The notes below the pieces were generated by a model that had not been told where the DNA came from, made no database searches, and saw only the letters and a program-made list of their open reading frames with translations. A program made the translations under genes and the position numbers. From Vesta saturnalis (Eukaryota > Arthropoda > Insecta > Coleoptera > Lampyridae), in assembly GCA_036346205.1 (NCBI GenBank), contig JARFJB010001910.1, positions 5,881,501 to 5,945,500 on the forward strand: a DNA stretch of 64,000 nt, read 5' to 3'. Below, in pieces: positions 1-10,768 of this stretch (position 1 is its first letter; every line of letters starts with the position of its first letter).

Positions 1-378
1 GTTCTAATCTTGCAAAAGTATGCAGTAAGATTTTTGGCTAAACTAAAGTATCGTGATTCTTGTCGTGATGCTTTTCAGAAACTAAAAATATTAACTGTTG
101 CAGCTACGTATATATACGAATTGCGTTGTTTTGTTTTTAAACATAAAAGTATGTTCTCCAGGAATTCACATAATACGAGATATAAGAATGCATTCAAATC
201 TGAGAAGCACTACACTAGTTTTTATCAGAAAAATTTTATTATCTAGAATGTAAATTATTTAATACTTTAAATGAAGATATAAAACAATCACAAAATATAA
301 CTATATTTAAAAGAAAAATACAAACATTTTTACTGTCTAAAAATTTATACACACTTGATGAATTTTGTACAATTTAGT
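1..378 (+). pseudogene. LINE (jockey/CR1-type) reverse transcriptase C-terminal fragment
   Basis: The + frame starting at base 1 reads through QKYAVRFLAKLKYRDSC and LYIYEL-like residues. This is the thumb/C-terminal region typical of arthropod non-LTR retrotransposon reverse transcriptases (KYRDSCR.. followed by a YIYE.. helix). The frame stops at 246, but a shift near 235 reopens it to a stop at 378. The extension carries KLFNTLNEDIK and FLLSKNLYTLDEF, which match the usual last residues of these proteins. The element is therefore broken by at least one frameshift and runs off the left edge. No poly(A) tail or target duplication is obvious after 378. Family assignment is from motif memory; a full alignment would be needed to name the clade. 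Confidence 0.75.
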
Positions 379-690
379 GTTAAAGTTTGTAATTTCGGAT
401 GTAATGTAATTATTTTTTCCTTTTAGAAATAGAAATAGAACTTATTTATGGGCAATACCTTTGAAAGATACAAACTAATATCCATATAATCGAAGTAGCA
501 TACTAATATTGGAAACAAATCTTATTCTAAAGGTTAATCAGAACCGAAACTTTACGAGTGTGTGCAATAAACAGTAACATTGTTTCTTATAATTTTGTAG
601 TACTGTATTATTGCCTATGGTAGTACTATTTATTTGATTAATGCAACTGAATAAGTTTTATATGATATTATTTAATCATAACCAACCTAA
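379..690. other. AT-rich spacer, no gene seen
   Basis: Between the LINE fragment and the P-like element I see no coding frame or repeat structure. The start may be the 3' UTR of the LINE. Confidence 0.5.
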
Positions 691-698
691 GGTATGAT

Positions 699-3038
699 CA
701 TAGTTTAAATACTCAAGTAGTTGGACAATCTCTGTGTACTTAGAAGTTAGTGAATTTATGCATTAGGAAGTGCATCCACCTAGTACTAAAAAAGAAAAGT
801 GCTACTACGGGCATGGGTAGTTTGCACAGAATTCTGTACTGTGGTGTCAAACTTGGTTAAATGAACAGATGATTGTATTTTGAGGTTATAAATAAATATG
901 ATACCATAGTTTAAAACTATGATGATACATAAGTAAATGAACAAAGCCAGTTTTATCTCTGAAACATACTGCTTTAAATTTTCACACATGTATGGTATTT
1001 TATCGATAATTTTGTATTATTCAGACCTGTATCATACCTTTTTTTACCACAAATAGCATAAAGTTGAAGGAAATTGTACTGTTTTTCAAGTTATTGTCTA
1101 AAGCATCGCAATACATTTTATTTATATATATTAGGTTAAAGTATTGTGATCAGATTACTTAAATAAATAGATTAAAGAAATGTCTAAACAAGATAACGCG
1201 ATTTTCGAACTGATTATATTTATTTTTTAAACTTATCCTATTGAACGGTCAAAGGCACAACTCTAGTTATAATAGGTGTTCTGACTGTGAAGATAAATCC
1301 TCAAGATCCAGTGTATGTAAGGATGCCTCTGTACAGTCTGAATATTTCTTACCCGATGACTTTGTCATTGTTGACAGTGAACAGTGATTTATAAATATGG
1401 TCCTTAGGTTCATTGGTTTTATGCTGATTTACTTAAATTCTGTACCAATATGTTAAATAACTTTCACATACAATGAAAAACATCAATTAACAGTTTTAAA
1501 TTTTGAGCTTATTCTTAGTATAGGAATTACAAAGAAAAATTGACACTAATCGAACACTGTCAGTTTACAAGTGTTAACTTACAAGGAGTCATTAACTAGT
1601 TTTCATTATTAAATATAAAAACTGAATTCATAAAATGTACAAAGGTAGGTATGAAATAATTTTACCAAACTAAAAATTATTGTTGGTCTATGTATGTTTT
1701 ACAATTTTTAGTTTCTCACTTATAATTAGTTCACAATTTCTATCTGAGTATAGTTTACATCTTTTAAACAACTGCACTAAAATTAAATGGTCCAATATAA
1801 ATTCACGATGAGTTTGACAAACGTCTTCTGTGTTAAACCACTGTTAAGGTCACTTTTAAATTAAGACACGATTTTTGAATAAATTAGCTTTTTAATACCT
1901 TTTTCACAGTTGTATTCATCAAAATATTTATTGAACTGAGAAAATGAAATTTTTACAAATGTCTTGACTAATTCTGTCGAAACAAGGTGGTCTTGTCTGT
2001 TTTCCATTCTTATCAATTTTTTCAAGACACCAAAATATTTCTATGGCTTCCTTTAGAGCACTCTGTACATAATGATTTTGTCTTGATAATGCTGAATTGT
2101 AAACGTTACTGCAAAACAATTGACGACTATTTAGAGCATCAAAAAGTTTATTTAACTTGTCAATGAATTCGGCTGTTGTGGAGGCAGTATTACTAATTAA
2201 TTGCTTTGTGGCTACTGCTGTTTTAATAGCTGCGAAAACATACTGTTGTTAAATATTTGTACTGGTAATTTTACTGACATTTTTTGGAATGCATTAGGGT
2301 TCATATGAATTTCTGAAATTTCTGAAATCGCATTTTGTTTCAATTTCTTCGATGTCATATATTCTGGTGAAAAATGTTCTTCACATATGAACTTTTTTCT
2401 TAAACTTTTTAGACTTAAAGTAGCCAAACGGCTGTTTCCTATAAAATTGAATAATTACTTAAATATTGAAATTTTTTTATTAATTTACCTGAATTAATTA
2501 TCCATGTTTTACATCTATTTTCATCTCTTGGAAACTGAAATTTCCTTAAACTTGGAAAATCTCTTGCACATTTACCACAATTGATGTATACACATTTATT
2601 ACCTGACATTTTCTTGCCTTATAATGAAATTAAATACAAACCCGTATTGCCGGTTGTACAATAAATTCTGTAAATTAAATGAATACGTAAGTAAATGACT
2701 TCAGGAATCTTACAAAGTTTTAAATGAAAATTATGAAGGATTAGTTAATCATTTGTAAAATACGGCAACGCTGCGATGAAATTTAGATAACTAAATTTGC
2801 GATTGCAAGAAAAGCAGTCATTAACGAAGTGGTTGACCTTGACCGTTGATATAAACATAGTTCAGTATTTCAACTGATATAAAGAAACCTACTTACTTTA
2901 GAAAAAAGTGTCTACAGTGATACCTACTGGAAAAATCCTAAACCTTATAATTCACATAGCGGACAAATCCAATACTAATCAATTCTACTAACTGAAATGT
3001 ACATAAGGTTGTCAAAACTACTTGAGTATTTAAACTAT
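699..3038 (-). mobile_element. P-element-like DNA transposon, internally deleted
   Basis: The two ends are inverted repeats of about 23 bp, at 699-722 and 3016-3038 (core TAGTTTAAATACTCAAGTAG). An identical 8-bp sequence, GGTATGAT, lies immediately outside both ends (691-698 and 3039-3046). An 8-bp duplication and a CA start are typical of the P superfamily. The element is about 2.34 kb and its coding strand is minus, with a THAP domain and part of a P-type transposase inside. The 5' C of the left end has no counterpart unless the right end is taken one base further, where it overlaps the duplication. The first 1.2 kb of the element (+ coordinates) shows no transposase coding, so the C-terminal half of the protein has been lost. 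Confidence 0.85.
1928..2609 (-). pseudogene. THAP domain fused to remnant of P-type transposase
   Basis: The ATG is at 2609 (minus). Exon 1 is 2489-2609 and ends in a GT donor. A 50-bp intron (2439-2488) ends in TATAG, and exon 2 starts at 2438. The join restores a full THAP zinc finger: CVYINC (C-x4-C) in exon 1, an RDFPSLRKFQFP stretch and a conserved W, then FICEEHF (C-x2-H) in exon 2. The exon 2 frame stops at 2212. A shift there exposes TAVATKQLISNTAS, KLFDALNSR and RPPCFD, which are hallmarks of the RNase-H-like and C-terminal part of P/THAP9 transposases. It ends at 1928. Most of the catalytic core is missing between the two parts, so the protein cannot be a working transposase, although the DNA-binding domain looks intact. 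Confidence 0.8.
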
Positions 3039-3046
3039 GGTATGAT

Positions 3047-3964
3047 ATAAGGTTCTTAGGCGATTTTCTGTTATACCAAACTACGTCATCGTTGTAGGAA
3101 TATTATATACAGCAAGGATCATAATTATAATAAAAAATTTTACAACCAAATAAAAGGCTAATTTGATATCTTGTTGTTCACACTAAAATGTAATGGCGAT
3201 ACAATTCTAATAGGTTAAACACATGATAATAAGTATTCTAAGAACGTGAGTTTTTGTTTAAGGTAAGGGAACCACCGCTACCAATTTTTTGTCTTGATGT
3301 ACAGCATAGTTATTAGCACCAACATGCGCTGCGATACTTGAAATCGTCGCTCCTACATCATAACACAAAACCTTAACTGAAAAAGTACAAATGATTATTT
3401 GTTGATACAGCCAGTGCTGAGAATCTTGGATTTTTGTGCTGTAGCCATCTATATCCCCTTTAAAAGCGAAATCACTTTTGGAAATTTTTCGTTAAAATTA
3501 AATTTTTATTGTCTCTTAATGTCTTTCGCGATTTATTTAATACCATGTACTCTTTTTTTATACAGAGGTCCAGGCTTCGTCGGTATCTATTAGGAACTAA
3601 CAGCGGTTGTGACCGGAATTTTTTAAATATTCAGCCATAAGTACATAACTATAATTACAAGTCGATTTCGATAGAGGTCCTACGATATCATTTGCCATGG
3701 CTTATCAATAGTCAGGTGTTTTACTATTAATCGGACCTGCGTTTCTATTCAGCTTTATGCTTTTATATACGTATTACATCGTTTAGGTTTGTGTAAAACA
3801 TTAATGCAAAAATACACCATTGAAAACCCAAAAAAGCTAAGTATTTTGAATAATATATGAATCATATTTAAAAAAAAACCATAAATTTACATCATGTTTC
3901 AAAAACCTTGCTCTATATTTTATTTTTCCTTGCATCATCATAATCTACAATGAAAATGCATATA
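3047..3964. other. Intergenic, no gene seen
   Basis: AT-rich sequence with only short chance frames. Nothing recognised. Confidence 0.5.
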
Positions 3965-5737
3965 CAGGGTATTACTTAATAATAGGCCGTAATTCCTGAA
4001 GCAAATTCAAGTAGGAAAGTTCATATAAACATGTGTCTTAAAAAGTCTGGTTTTTAAGATACAGGGTGTCAAAGTTAAAAAAAAACGGTTTTTTATTAAT
4101 ATCTCAAAACTCCTTTTGCGATTTTGTTGAAAATTGGCAGTTCCAGTAGCATCCCGGAGGGTAGCCTCTCAAATAATGTTGACAAAAAAATGCACACTAC
4201 TGACTTTAAATATTTTTGTCGGATTAAGCAGCTACAAAATACAACTTTTTTATCTCTCGATATTTTTTCGTATATTACTTCGTTTTCGAGAAAAAAAATA
4301 CATTGCATATCGAAAAATTGTTAAAATAGAATCAAGTTAACTTTGCTCGTTGCACAATATTTATTTATACGCCATTTTTTAAACCTAGCAAATGAAAAGT
4401 AATAACAATTTAACAGAATATTCACGAAAAATGTTGGAAATGACCACCTTCGGCTTCTATACAGGCTTCTGCTCTTCTTGTCATCGAGTGACGAGCTCTT
4501 TCGAAAATACCATCAGTGTTACTTATAGTTTCACATCCGTCAACAATTCTATTCCTTAGTTCGCCTTCTGTCTCGATTGGTATACTATAAACTAATGATT
4601 TTAGGTGCCCCACAAATAAAAATCTAGGCGATTCAAGTCAGGGGATCTAGATGGCTAGAATTGTGGTCCTCCACGACCTATCCAACGAGTTTGGTAAGCT
4701 CCATTCAAATACTCGGGAGCCAATATGTTAGAGTGGGCTGGAGCACCATCATGCATGAACCAATGTTGTTTCCGTAACTGAAGTCAAGCATCTTCAACAA
4801 GTAAAGACAAATAATTTTGTAAAAAATTACTGAATTATTTTTCGTTAAGGTGTCCTGTTAAAAAAATGGTCCGATACCGATCCAGACGTTGAGAGAAAAT
4901 TGTTCCTGAAAATGTGTCTGTGTAATAATGAGGATTTTTTGGGCCCAGTGATGATTATTGTGGAAATTAATTAATGCGCTTCGTCCGTAAACATAATGAT
5001 GGAACCAGAGTGAGGATTTTCTCCAAGTCTTTGAAGATACCATCTACACAATTGCGTACGCGTTTCAAAATCTCTTGGAAGAAAGATCTGAACTCTTTGT
5101 ACGTGGTAAGGATACAACAAAGAACTCTTAAAATTTCCCATACCGTTTTATAGCAAATACTTATTTCCCTATCAATTTTTCACGTACTAGTTGCTACATT
5201 CACTTCGACTGCGTGTAGGGCAGCCTCTTCAACTGCCGGAGCTCGAATTGTACGAGGTCTTCCCCCGGAGGTATTACGTTTGAAACTGCCAGATTCAGTC
5301 AGACGACGATGAATGTTTATGAATATTTTTCTGCCGGGAAGGACACGATCAGAATACCTTTCTTGATAGAGTCGCCGGGCCTTCGTGGTATTACCATTGG
5401 CAAGACCATGAACGAAATGCATTTGTGTCATCTCCAAATTAGAATAATTATTTACCATTTTTTAATAGCACACTGCAACGGAATGTCAAAAACATGTTCA
5501 TAACAACAAAGCAACATTTTCTAGCAAGGAGCATAGTTAACTTGATTTTATTTTAACAATTTTTGACATGCTTTATTTTTTTCTCGAAAACGAAGTAAGA
5601 TACGAACAAATATCAAGAGACCGCTGTATTTTTAGCCGCTTAATCCAACAAAAATATAAAATTGTTAAAAAGTCAGTGGTTCACATTCTTTTGTCAATAT
5701 TATTTGTGAGGCTGCCCCCGGGACGCCACTGGAACTT
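3965..5737 (-). mobile_element. Decayed Tc1/mariner-IS630 element (DUF4817-type)
   Basis: The left end starts TA-CAGGGTATT, the same kind of start as the element at 61035. Bases 4136-4350 return as an inverted copy at about 5525-5737, giving arms of over 200 bp that flank a transposase relic. The outermost 170 bp of the left arm (3965-4135) has no right-hand partner, so the right end is truncated. The whole is about 1.77 kb. Confidence 0.75.
4422..5458 (-). pseudogene. IS630/Tc1-mariner transposase relic with DUF4817-type N-terminus
   Basis: Three minus-strand frames together cover one transposase. 5180-5458 gives the N-terminal helix-turn-helix block (FVHGLANGNTTKARRLYQER, then RRLTESGSFKR and GGRPRTIR). 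4858-5043 gives LINFHNNHHWAQK and LNVWIGI. About 4740-4790 gives HDGAPAHSN, holding the second catalytic Asp. About 4590-4650 gives SPDLNRLDFYLWG with the third Asp, and 4422-4613 gives the C-terminal helices. The breaks between frames show at least three frameshifts. The order and motifs match the better-preserved copy at 61834-62880. It is inactive but recognisable. Confidence 0.8.
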
Positions 5738-5739
5738 AT

Positions 5740-6849
5740 AATTTATCATCTAGCTAGTGATAACTTAGTACACAATATGAACACATTTAAAATGATCGAT
5801 GGTTACACATTAATGGGTTAAATGAAATAAAATAAATAAACTAAGCTGAAACTGTAACAACTAACGTACTACTACGAAATTCCTACACATTTCTGGGACT
5901 CTACCGATTTGACCTTCAGCAAAACACCAAGCAGTTTAGCAACCTGTTAAGTGAAAATTTCCGCCTACCGTGCTTTCGATTCCCAGAATCGATTTGGAGT
6001 TTTATTTATGTTGTTAGGTTACATGTTCACATTTTTAAAAATATTTTTTCGTCATAGACAACTGAAAAAATTATACATACGGTCTGACGTCACGAGGTTT
6101 TAGTGGAAATTGTGCAAAATTTATATTTTTCGATAATAATTGCAGTTGTCATCAGCAGTAGTAGCAGATGTAATAATGAAAGTGTCAAATTTATAATCTT
6201 TAATACATTAAATATTATTAAGCCGTCTTCAAAATGACATTCTAGAACATTTTATAACGGACAAGGCTAACAATGAATATCACCACAAAAAACAAAATTA
6301 AACCATGTTGTAGCGTCGGTGGAGAGTTGTGAAAAATATTAATTCAAAAATGGCAAAAGGATTCTCAAATAAAAACATACCTATCAAAGATAAGTAGTGT
6401 AACAGAAATTGTATTAATGATAAAAATATTCACTTTTTATAAGATAATTGTGTAATAATATAAATACTGACGGTTATGGAGCAAAACGCTATCTATTTTT
6501 AGGGTAAACTATAGAAAATACTAAAATGAGTTGTTTGGTTTATTGCAAGATGAGGGGCTCAGTGTCTTAAGTGTGTTCCATTCATTACCCATGCGTGTTC
6601 TGGAATTATTTTCAATTTGAAATCACTCAAGTAATTTAAATTTTAATTTTCCTATAAACTAGTTAACTTGAGAATTTTTGTTTGATTTGATTGAACAATT
6701 GAGATTTTTATTTTGACCAACGATATATAATGTAAATTTAAAATAGAAATACACAGTTCATGTAACAGACATGAAATTTATAGTTAATTAATGTAAATCA
6801 AAGAAAAAATAAACGCTAAGTGGTTCAAAACTAAAAATGTAAGCAATTA
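5740..6849. other. Intergenic, no gene; one solo repeat-end motif
   Basis: No coding signal. Around 6126-6160 a copy of the TTCGATAAtAATTGCAGTT motif appears (see the element at 6850-8370). The rest is unassigned. Confidence 0.4.
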
Positions 6850-8370
6850 AAATGCTTATTTTTGGGTAATTATATCATATAAATTTAAACGTTTCGATAA
6901 CAATTACTGTTATCGTGCTCAGTAAATAATATCTTTAAGAAATATAGTTGGTAAAATGAGTAAATGTGAATATCGGATTAGCGCTTATATTCATACAGCT
7001 CACGCGGTTATATACCTTTCTCGTTCTTATACAAAGCATTTATGCTAGATGGTAAGACGGCATCCAGTTTTCCTAACCGCGGGCGGTGAGCTAAGAAGCA
7101 CGCTCTATAAGCGTTTTGAATTGAGCTGCGTGTACCAAAAAGAGATACCAATAGTTAAGTCAAGTTTCACGCGGCAGGAAAACATTTATCTAAAAGCGTA
7201 ATGCAGTGACTCTAAATGTTTTACTTATAATATTTTTACGTACAGCACAGCATTGAAAAGAAAGCGCTACTTATAAAACACATTTATAAATATGATTATT
7301 AGAGAAATGCATTTACCTAGTGTATTTTCACACATACTTAGGTACCTATATGCAAACACTTTTATTTGGCAATAAAGGATAAGTTATCTTGACAAGTACA
7401 AAATAAATGGGCCATAAGTACGTGATTAACATAATCGCGACTTTCTGTCGCTTATGAACGTATTTATTAATCGAAATTGCATTTTAATGAATTACTTATA
7501 GGAGTAGGTTATTCATATGAAACCTCCTGTGGACGGTTACAGAAACTAGTTTATAATGCGAAAATATAATTAAAAACGCAAAGCGCTCGCCGATTACAAT
7601 CTTTTTTGAATTTGAAACCAATATTTTTCAATATGTTACCTATGGTAGGCTGAGATGCTACTAGCCATTTCTTTTCTTCTAATGTTTTTATGACTGTTTC
7701 TGTTGTAACCACTTGCTTTTCAGCATACTTCGAATAAACTATGTCTCGTATTTAGTGTTGTACAGCTTGAGATAGATCGTCTGTTTTGAACTTTTTACGA
7801 GGTTTGTTCAGTTTTTGGTAATGTTCATTTTCTTACTGTTAGCAATCTTCTTGAATGTAGTCACACATGTTTAAAGCTCCCGTTGCTCTTTCTTGTACTG
7901 CTTCAACATTACGAAACGGTCCAAAATTATCCTTTTCTCGGCAAAGTACATTAAAGATCGGCTCTTGGCAACGTTCGTTCAAAATTTTCCAGTCATTTTA
8001 AAATAAATTGTAAGCGCAAAAGTCTTTCTCTCACTAAATCATATAAATCAATTCCTTCACAATTTATAGGAATTGTATGTAGTAACTTCTAATTATTTCT
8101 ACTTACCTTATTGACAATAATACGCCTGCAGTTAGGTAAAATAATTTCGCATTATAAACTACGTTCTGTAACCGTCCAGAGGAAATTTAATATAAATAAC
8201 ATACTCCTATAAGTAATTCATTAAAAAGTAATTTAGATTAATAAATACGTTCACTATAGATTATAGATATTACCATTTACTGAAGGCGATAACTGTAAGT
8301 CTTATCGAAACATTTATATTTATATAAATATAAATAAAGACATGATTTAATTACCCAAAAGATAAGTAAT
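6850..8370 (-). mobile_element. Degenerate inverted-repeat DNA transposon (IS630-like), with a secondary insert
   Basis: Sequence at about 6858-6950 (GGGTAATTATATCAT, then GTTTCGATAACAATTACTG) recurs inverted at about 8270-8360. The 7456-7570 stretch (starting GAACGTATTTATTAATC) recurs inverted at about 8140-8262. On the right these two blocks touch. On the left they are separated by about 505 bp, so either 6950-7456 was inserted or the right arm lost it. Between the arms lies a transposase-like relic on the minus strand. The total is about 1.5 kb. Confidence 0.6.
7580..7990 (-). pseudogene. Transposase N-terminal helix-turn-helix relic
   Basis: The reverse strand reads, with in-frame stops, EPIFNVLCREKDNFGPF, then KPRKKFKTDDL, then VVTTETVIKTLEEKKWLVAS and ILKNIGFKFKKD. 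The last part has the form of the second helix-turn-helix of IS630/Tc1-type transposases (recognition helix, then GFKFKK followed by NRRAL). No catalytic DDE/D region follows, so this is an N-terminal fragment. At least two internal stop codons are present. The family call is by shape, not by alignment. Confidence 0.5.
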
Positions 8371-8740
8371 TTAGTTACGTGTCATAGTCGTGAAACTTTA
8401 CATTTTCATAGAAATTAGATTAGTGAATATAGATATACTACAATGTGTAATTTAAAGCACAGTTCAGTGTAAACTTCAAGAAACTGCCGATTCATGAAAA
8501 CGCAAAAGTTTTAAAATCCGGAAAATTCGGTAGTATACTAATGTCAATAGGGGACATTCAGTTAAAGTATTTTCAATATGATGGTATTTTCGGGCCATAC
8601 CGGAAGTCGTCGCTTAGTTCAAATGGAAGCCTCTATTTTTTGCAGACTTTCACAATTCAAGGTATTTTGTTAGTACACGATTAATTTTTTCAATGCAATT
8701 AGGACAGTGCATAGTGGAAGCTGGAATGTAAGAGATACTA

Positions 8741-9970
8741 TGAGGTAATCAAATAAGTTCGTGCGGTTTTTTATGGTGAAATAAAAATATTTATTAACAA
8801 ACAATAGTACATTATTACTTACCGAAGTAGCCACCATCACAATTAATGGCCTTTTGGCTATGTAACACTAATTATTGTAAGCCGCTCTTGTAACATTCTA
8901 TGGATTTTGAATCAAAAAATTGACGGACTGCATTTATAACATGAAGATTGTTTTGATCCGTCTATGTCTCATGCATGTCAAGAGACAAAAAAAGGTGGTA
9001 ATCATTGGTGAAATGGCAGGAGAATATGGAGGGTGCGGTAACGTTTCCCAGCTAAGTTCAGAAATTTTTTCCCGGGTCAATCTTGTGGTATGTGATCGGG
9101 CGTTATCCTGTAAGAATAGCACTTTCTTCCGATTGACTAAAGAAGGCTGTTTTTGAATGAGTCCTGCTTGTACTTGGTGAAGCTGTTCGCAATATAAGTT
9201 CGCCGTGATGGTTTGACCCGTTTCCCACCAAACACATAATAAAATCTTGTTTGGTGTAAGGAAACTTTAGAAGTGTGTGGTACCGAATCAGTGGGCGACA
9301 ACCAATGGTACGAACGCTAACTTTTTATCGCAGGTTAACAACCGATCAAGAAATGGTGCATTATTGTTGCGTAAAATGTTTTCCGAGCAAACGGTAAGAC
9401 GACTTAATTTGTTATCGTTTGATAATTCATGTGGACCCATTTGCCTAACTTCTACGTCTTTCCTTGCTGATGAAGGTGCAAAGGAGTGGTTTCATCACTC
9501 ACTTTGAACGTTTCTGCAAGCTCTAGGCACGTTATATTGGAATTTATCTCCTCGACCTGTTGAAGATCATCATTGTTTCTGATCTTTGGTCTTCCAGAGC
9601 GTCCTTCATCGGTCAAGCCGAAATCTCCCGATGAAAATTTCTTGAACCACTTATGTGCTGTTTGATCACTTACAGCATCATCTCCGAATGCGGTACATAT
9701 TCTTCTCGTCGCCACTGCGGCCTTAGTACCAAGTTTGTACTCACAGAGTAAACAATTGAGAATTAAGGTTTCATTCGTTTCCATTTTCAACGATTCAAAT
9801 TTGGAACTAATCAATTGTCACCAAATATATATGTACCCGACAAAAGAAGGGTTTGTACTAAAGCGAATGATAGATAACCAACATGTGCTACCGATCAACA
9901 ACTTAAATAATATTTATATAGCACTCTGCTGTATACAAAAACCGTACGAACTGTTTTGGTTACCTAATGT
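8741..9970 (-). mobile_element. mariner-like element
   Basis: The ends are imperfect inverted repeats of about 28 bp: AGGTAATCAAATAAGTTCGT at 8743 and the complement of ACGAACTGTTTTGGTTACCT ending near 9965. They flank a minus-strand mariner transposase relic. The length of about 1.23 kb is normal for mariner. A TA is adjacent on the left; the exact border is uncertain by 2-3 bases. Confidence 0.8.
8934..9814 (-). pseudogene. mariner transposase, inactivated
   Basis: The N-terminus (9814 downward) carries the paired helix-turn-helix: LGTKAAVATRRICTAFGDDA, then AHKWFKKFSSGDF and a DEGRSGRP linker. The middle, read across a frameshift and a stop near 9287, gives DVEVRQMGPHEL, LLTCDKK (in place of the usual TGDEKW), KILLCVWW and VLFLQDNARSHT with the second Asp. 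The end gives LPHPPYSPAISPM, where the third catalytic Asp (normally in SPDLAPSDYHLF) is gone. With a frameshift, a stop and the lost Asp it cannot transpose by itself. Confidence 0.85.
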
Positions 9971-10089
9971 ATAAATTATGGCGGTTTTTTATGCAGGGTG
10001 CTCGAAAAGATGTTTCTCACATCAATATCAAAAATGGTCAATTTGTATACACTATTGTTAATCAAATTTTACAAAATTTAAAACAAACC
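9971..10089. other. Short spacer
   Basis: No feature seen. Confidence 0.4.
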
Positions 10090-10400
10090 CGACCAAAAAA
10101 TTCTCTTGAATTATAGTTGATTAAGCCACCTTTCAAACAAAAAAAAACTATATCAAAGTCTGTTCATTTGTTTGGGAGCTTCGATGCGACAGACAGATAC
10201 ACACGTTAAACCTATAACACTCGTCTTTTTTCGTCGGGGGTTAAAAAATTTCTTGGATCATAGCTTAGAACACTCTCATTGTCACCTTTCAAACAAACAA
10301 AACATAACACCACTCATTTTCTGTAGGGGGTTAAAAAAGGGGGAACTTTCTGCTAAAAACCCTACACCTATACCTACCATGGATAGTTTTCGAAATATTT
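10090..10400. repeat. Interspersed repeat with GGGGGTTAAAAA motifs
   Basis: Two related blocks each run from CACCTTTCAAACAAA to a GGGGGTTAAAAA string (about 10130-10250 and 10280-10340). The first contains GCGACAGACAGATACACACG and TAAACCTATAACACTCGTC. The wording resembles a repeat common in insect genomes. It has no coding potential. Confidence 0.45.
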
Positions 10401-10562
10401 AAAAAAAATGTAATTTTATTTTGTAAAATTATTATAATTTTTTGTTTTGAACGAATAAGTTCAAAAGTAAATATGTAATTAAAAATTATAATTATCATTA
10501 CATTTAGAATTTACATCAGTTCTACATACATTAAGACAAAATTTACATCGATTAGGGCTTGT

Positions 10563-10635
10563 ATCTTGATAGTTCAGTTGGTTAGAACGCTACTCTAGCA
10601 AAGTAGATACCGTAGGTTCAAATCCTACTCGAGGT
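10563..10635 (+). tRNA. tRNA-like cloverleaf, anticodon AGC (nominal Ala)
   Basis: All four stems form without a mismatch. The acceptor ATCTTGA pairs with TCGAGGT (two G-T wobbles). The D stem is GTTC/GAAC around AGTTGGTTA. The anticodon stem is CTACT/AGTAG around CTAGCAA, giving AGC at 34-36. A 5-nt variable loop follows, then T stem GTAGG/CCTAC around TTCAAAT. The conserved A14, G18G19, A21, T33 and the TTCRANY loop are present, as are A-box and B-box promoter-like sequences. The discriminator is A at 10636. The acceptor lacks the G3-U70 pair that marks tRNA-Ala, and the sequence does not look like the usual insect tRNA-Ala. It could be a diverged tRNA gene, a tRNA-derived repeat, or a piece of organelle or bacterial origin. 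Confidence 0.7.
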
Positions 10636-10734
10636 AAACTTTTTATTCATGTATTTAATAAAATTAATAATAATTTTTAACTATTTTGTAAAACTTCAAG
10701 GTGGTTTACTTGTGATTTCGAAAATAAGTAAACA

Positions 10735-10768
10735 CCATGACCACTAATGACCACCATAGTGGTCATGG
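10735..10768. repeat. Short inverted repeat (hairpin)
   Basis: CCATGACCACT and AGTGGTCATGG form perfect 11-bp arms, separated by a short loop that itself repeats GACCAC. Function unknown. Confidence 0.6.
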
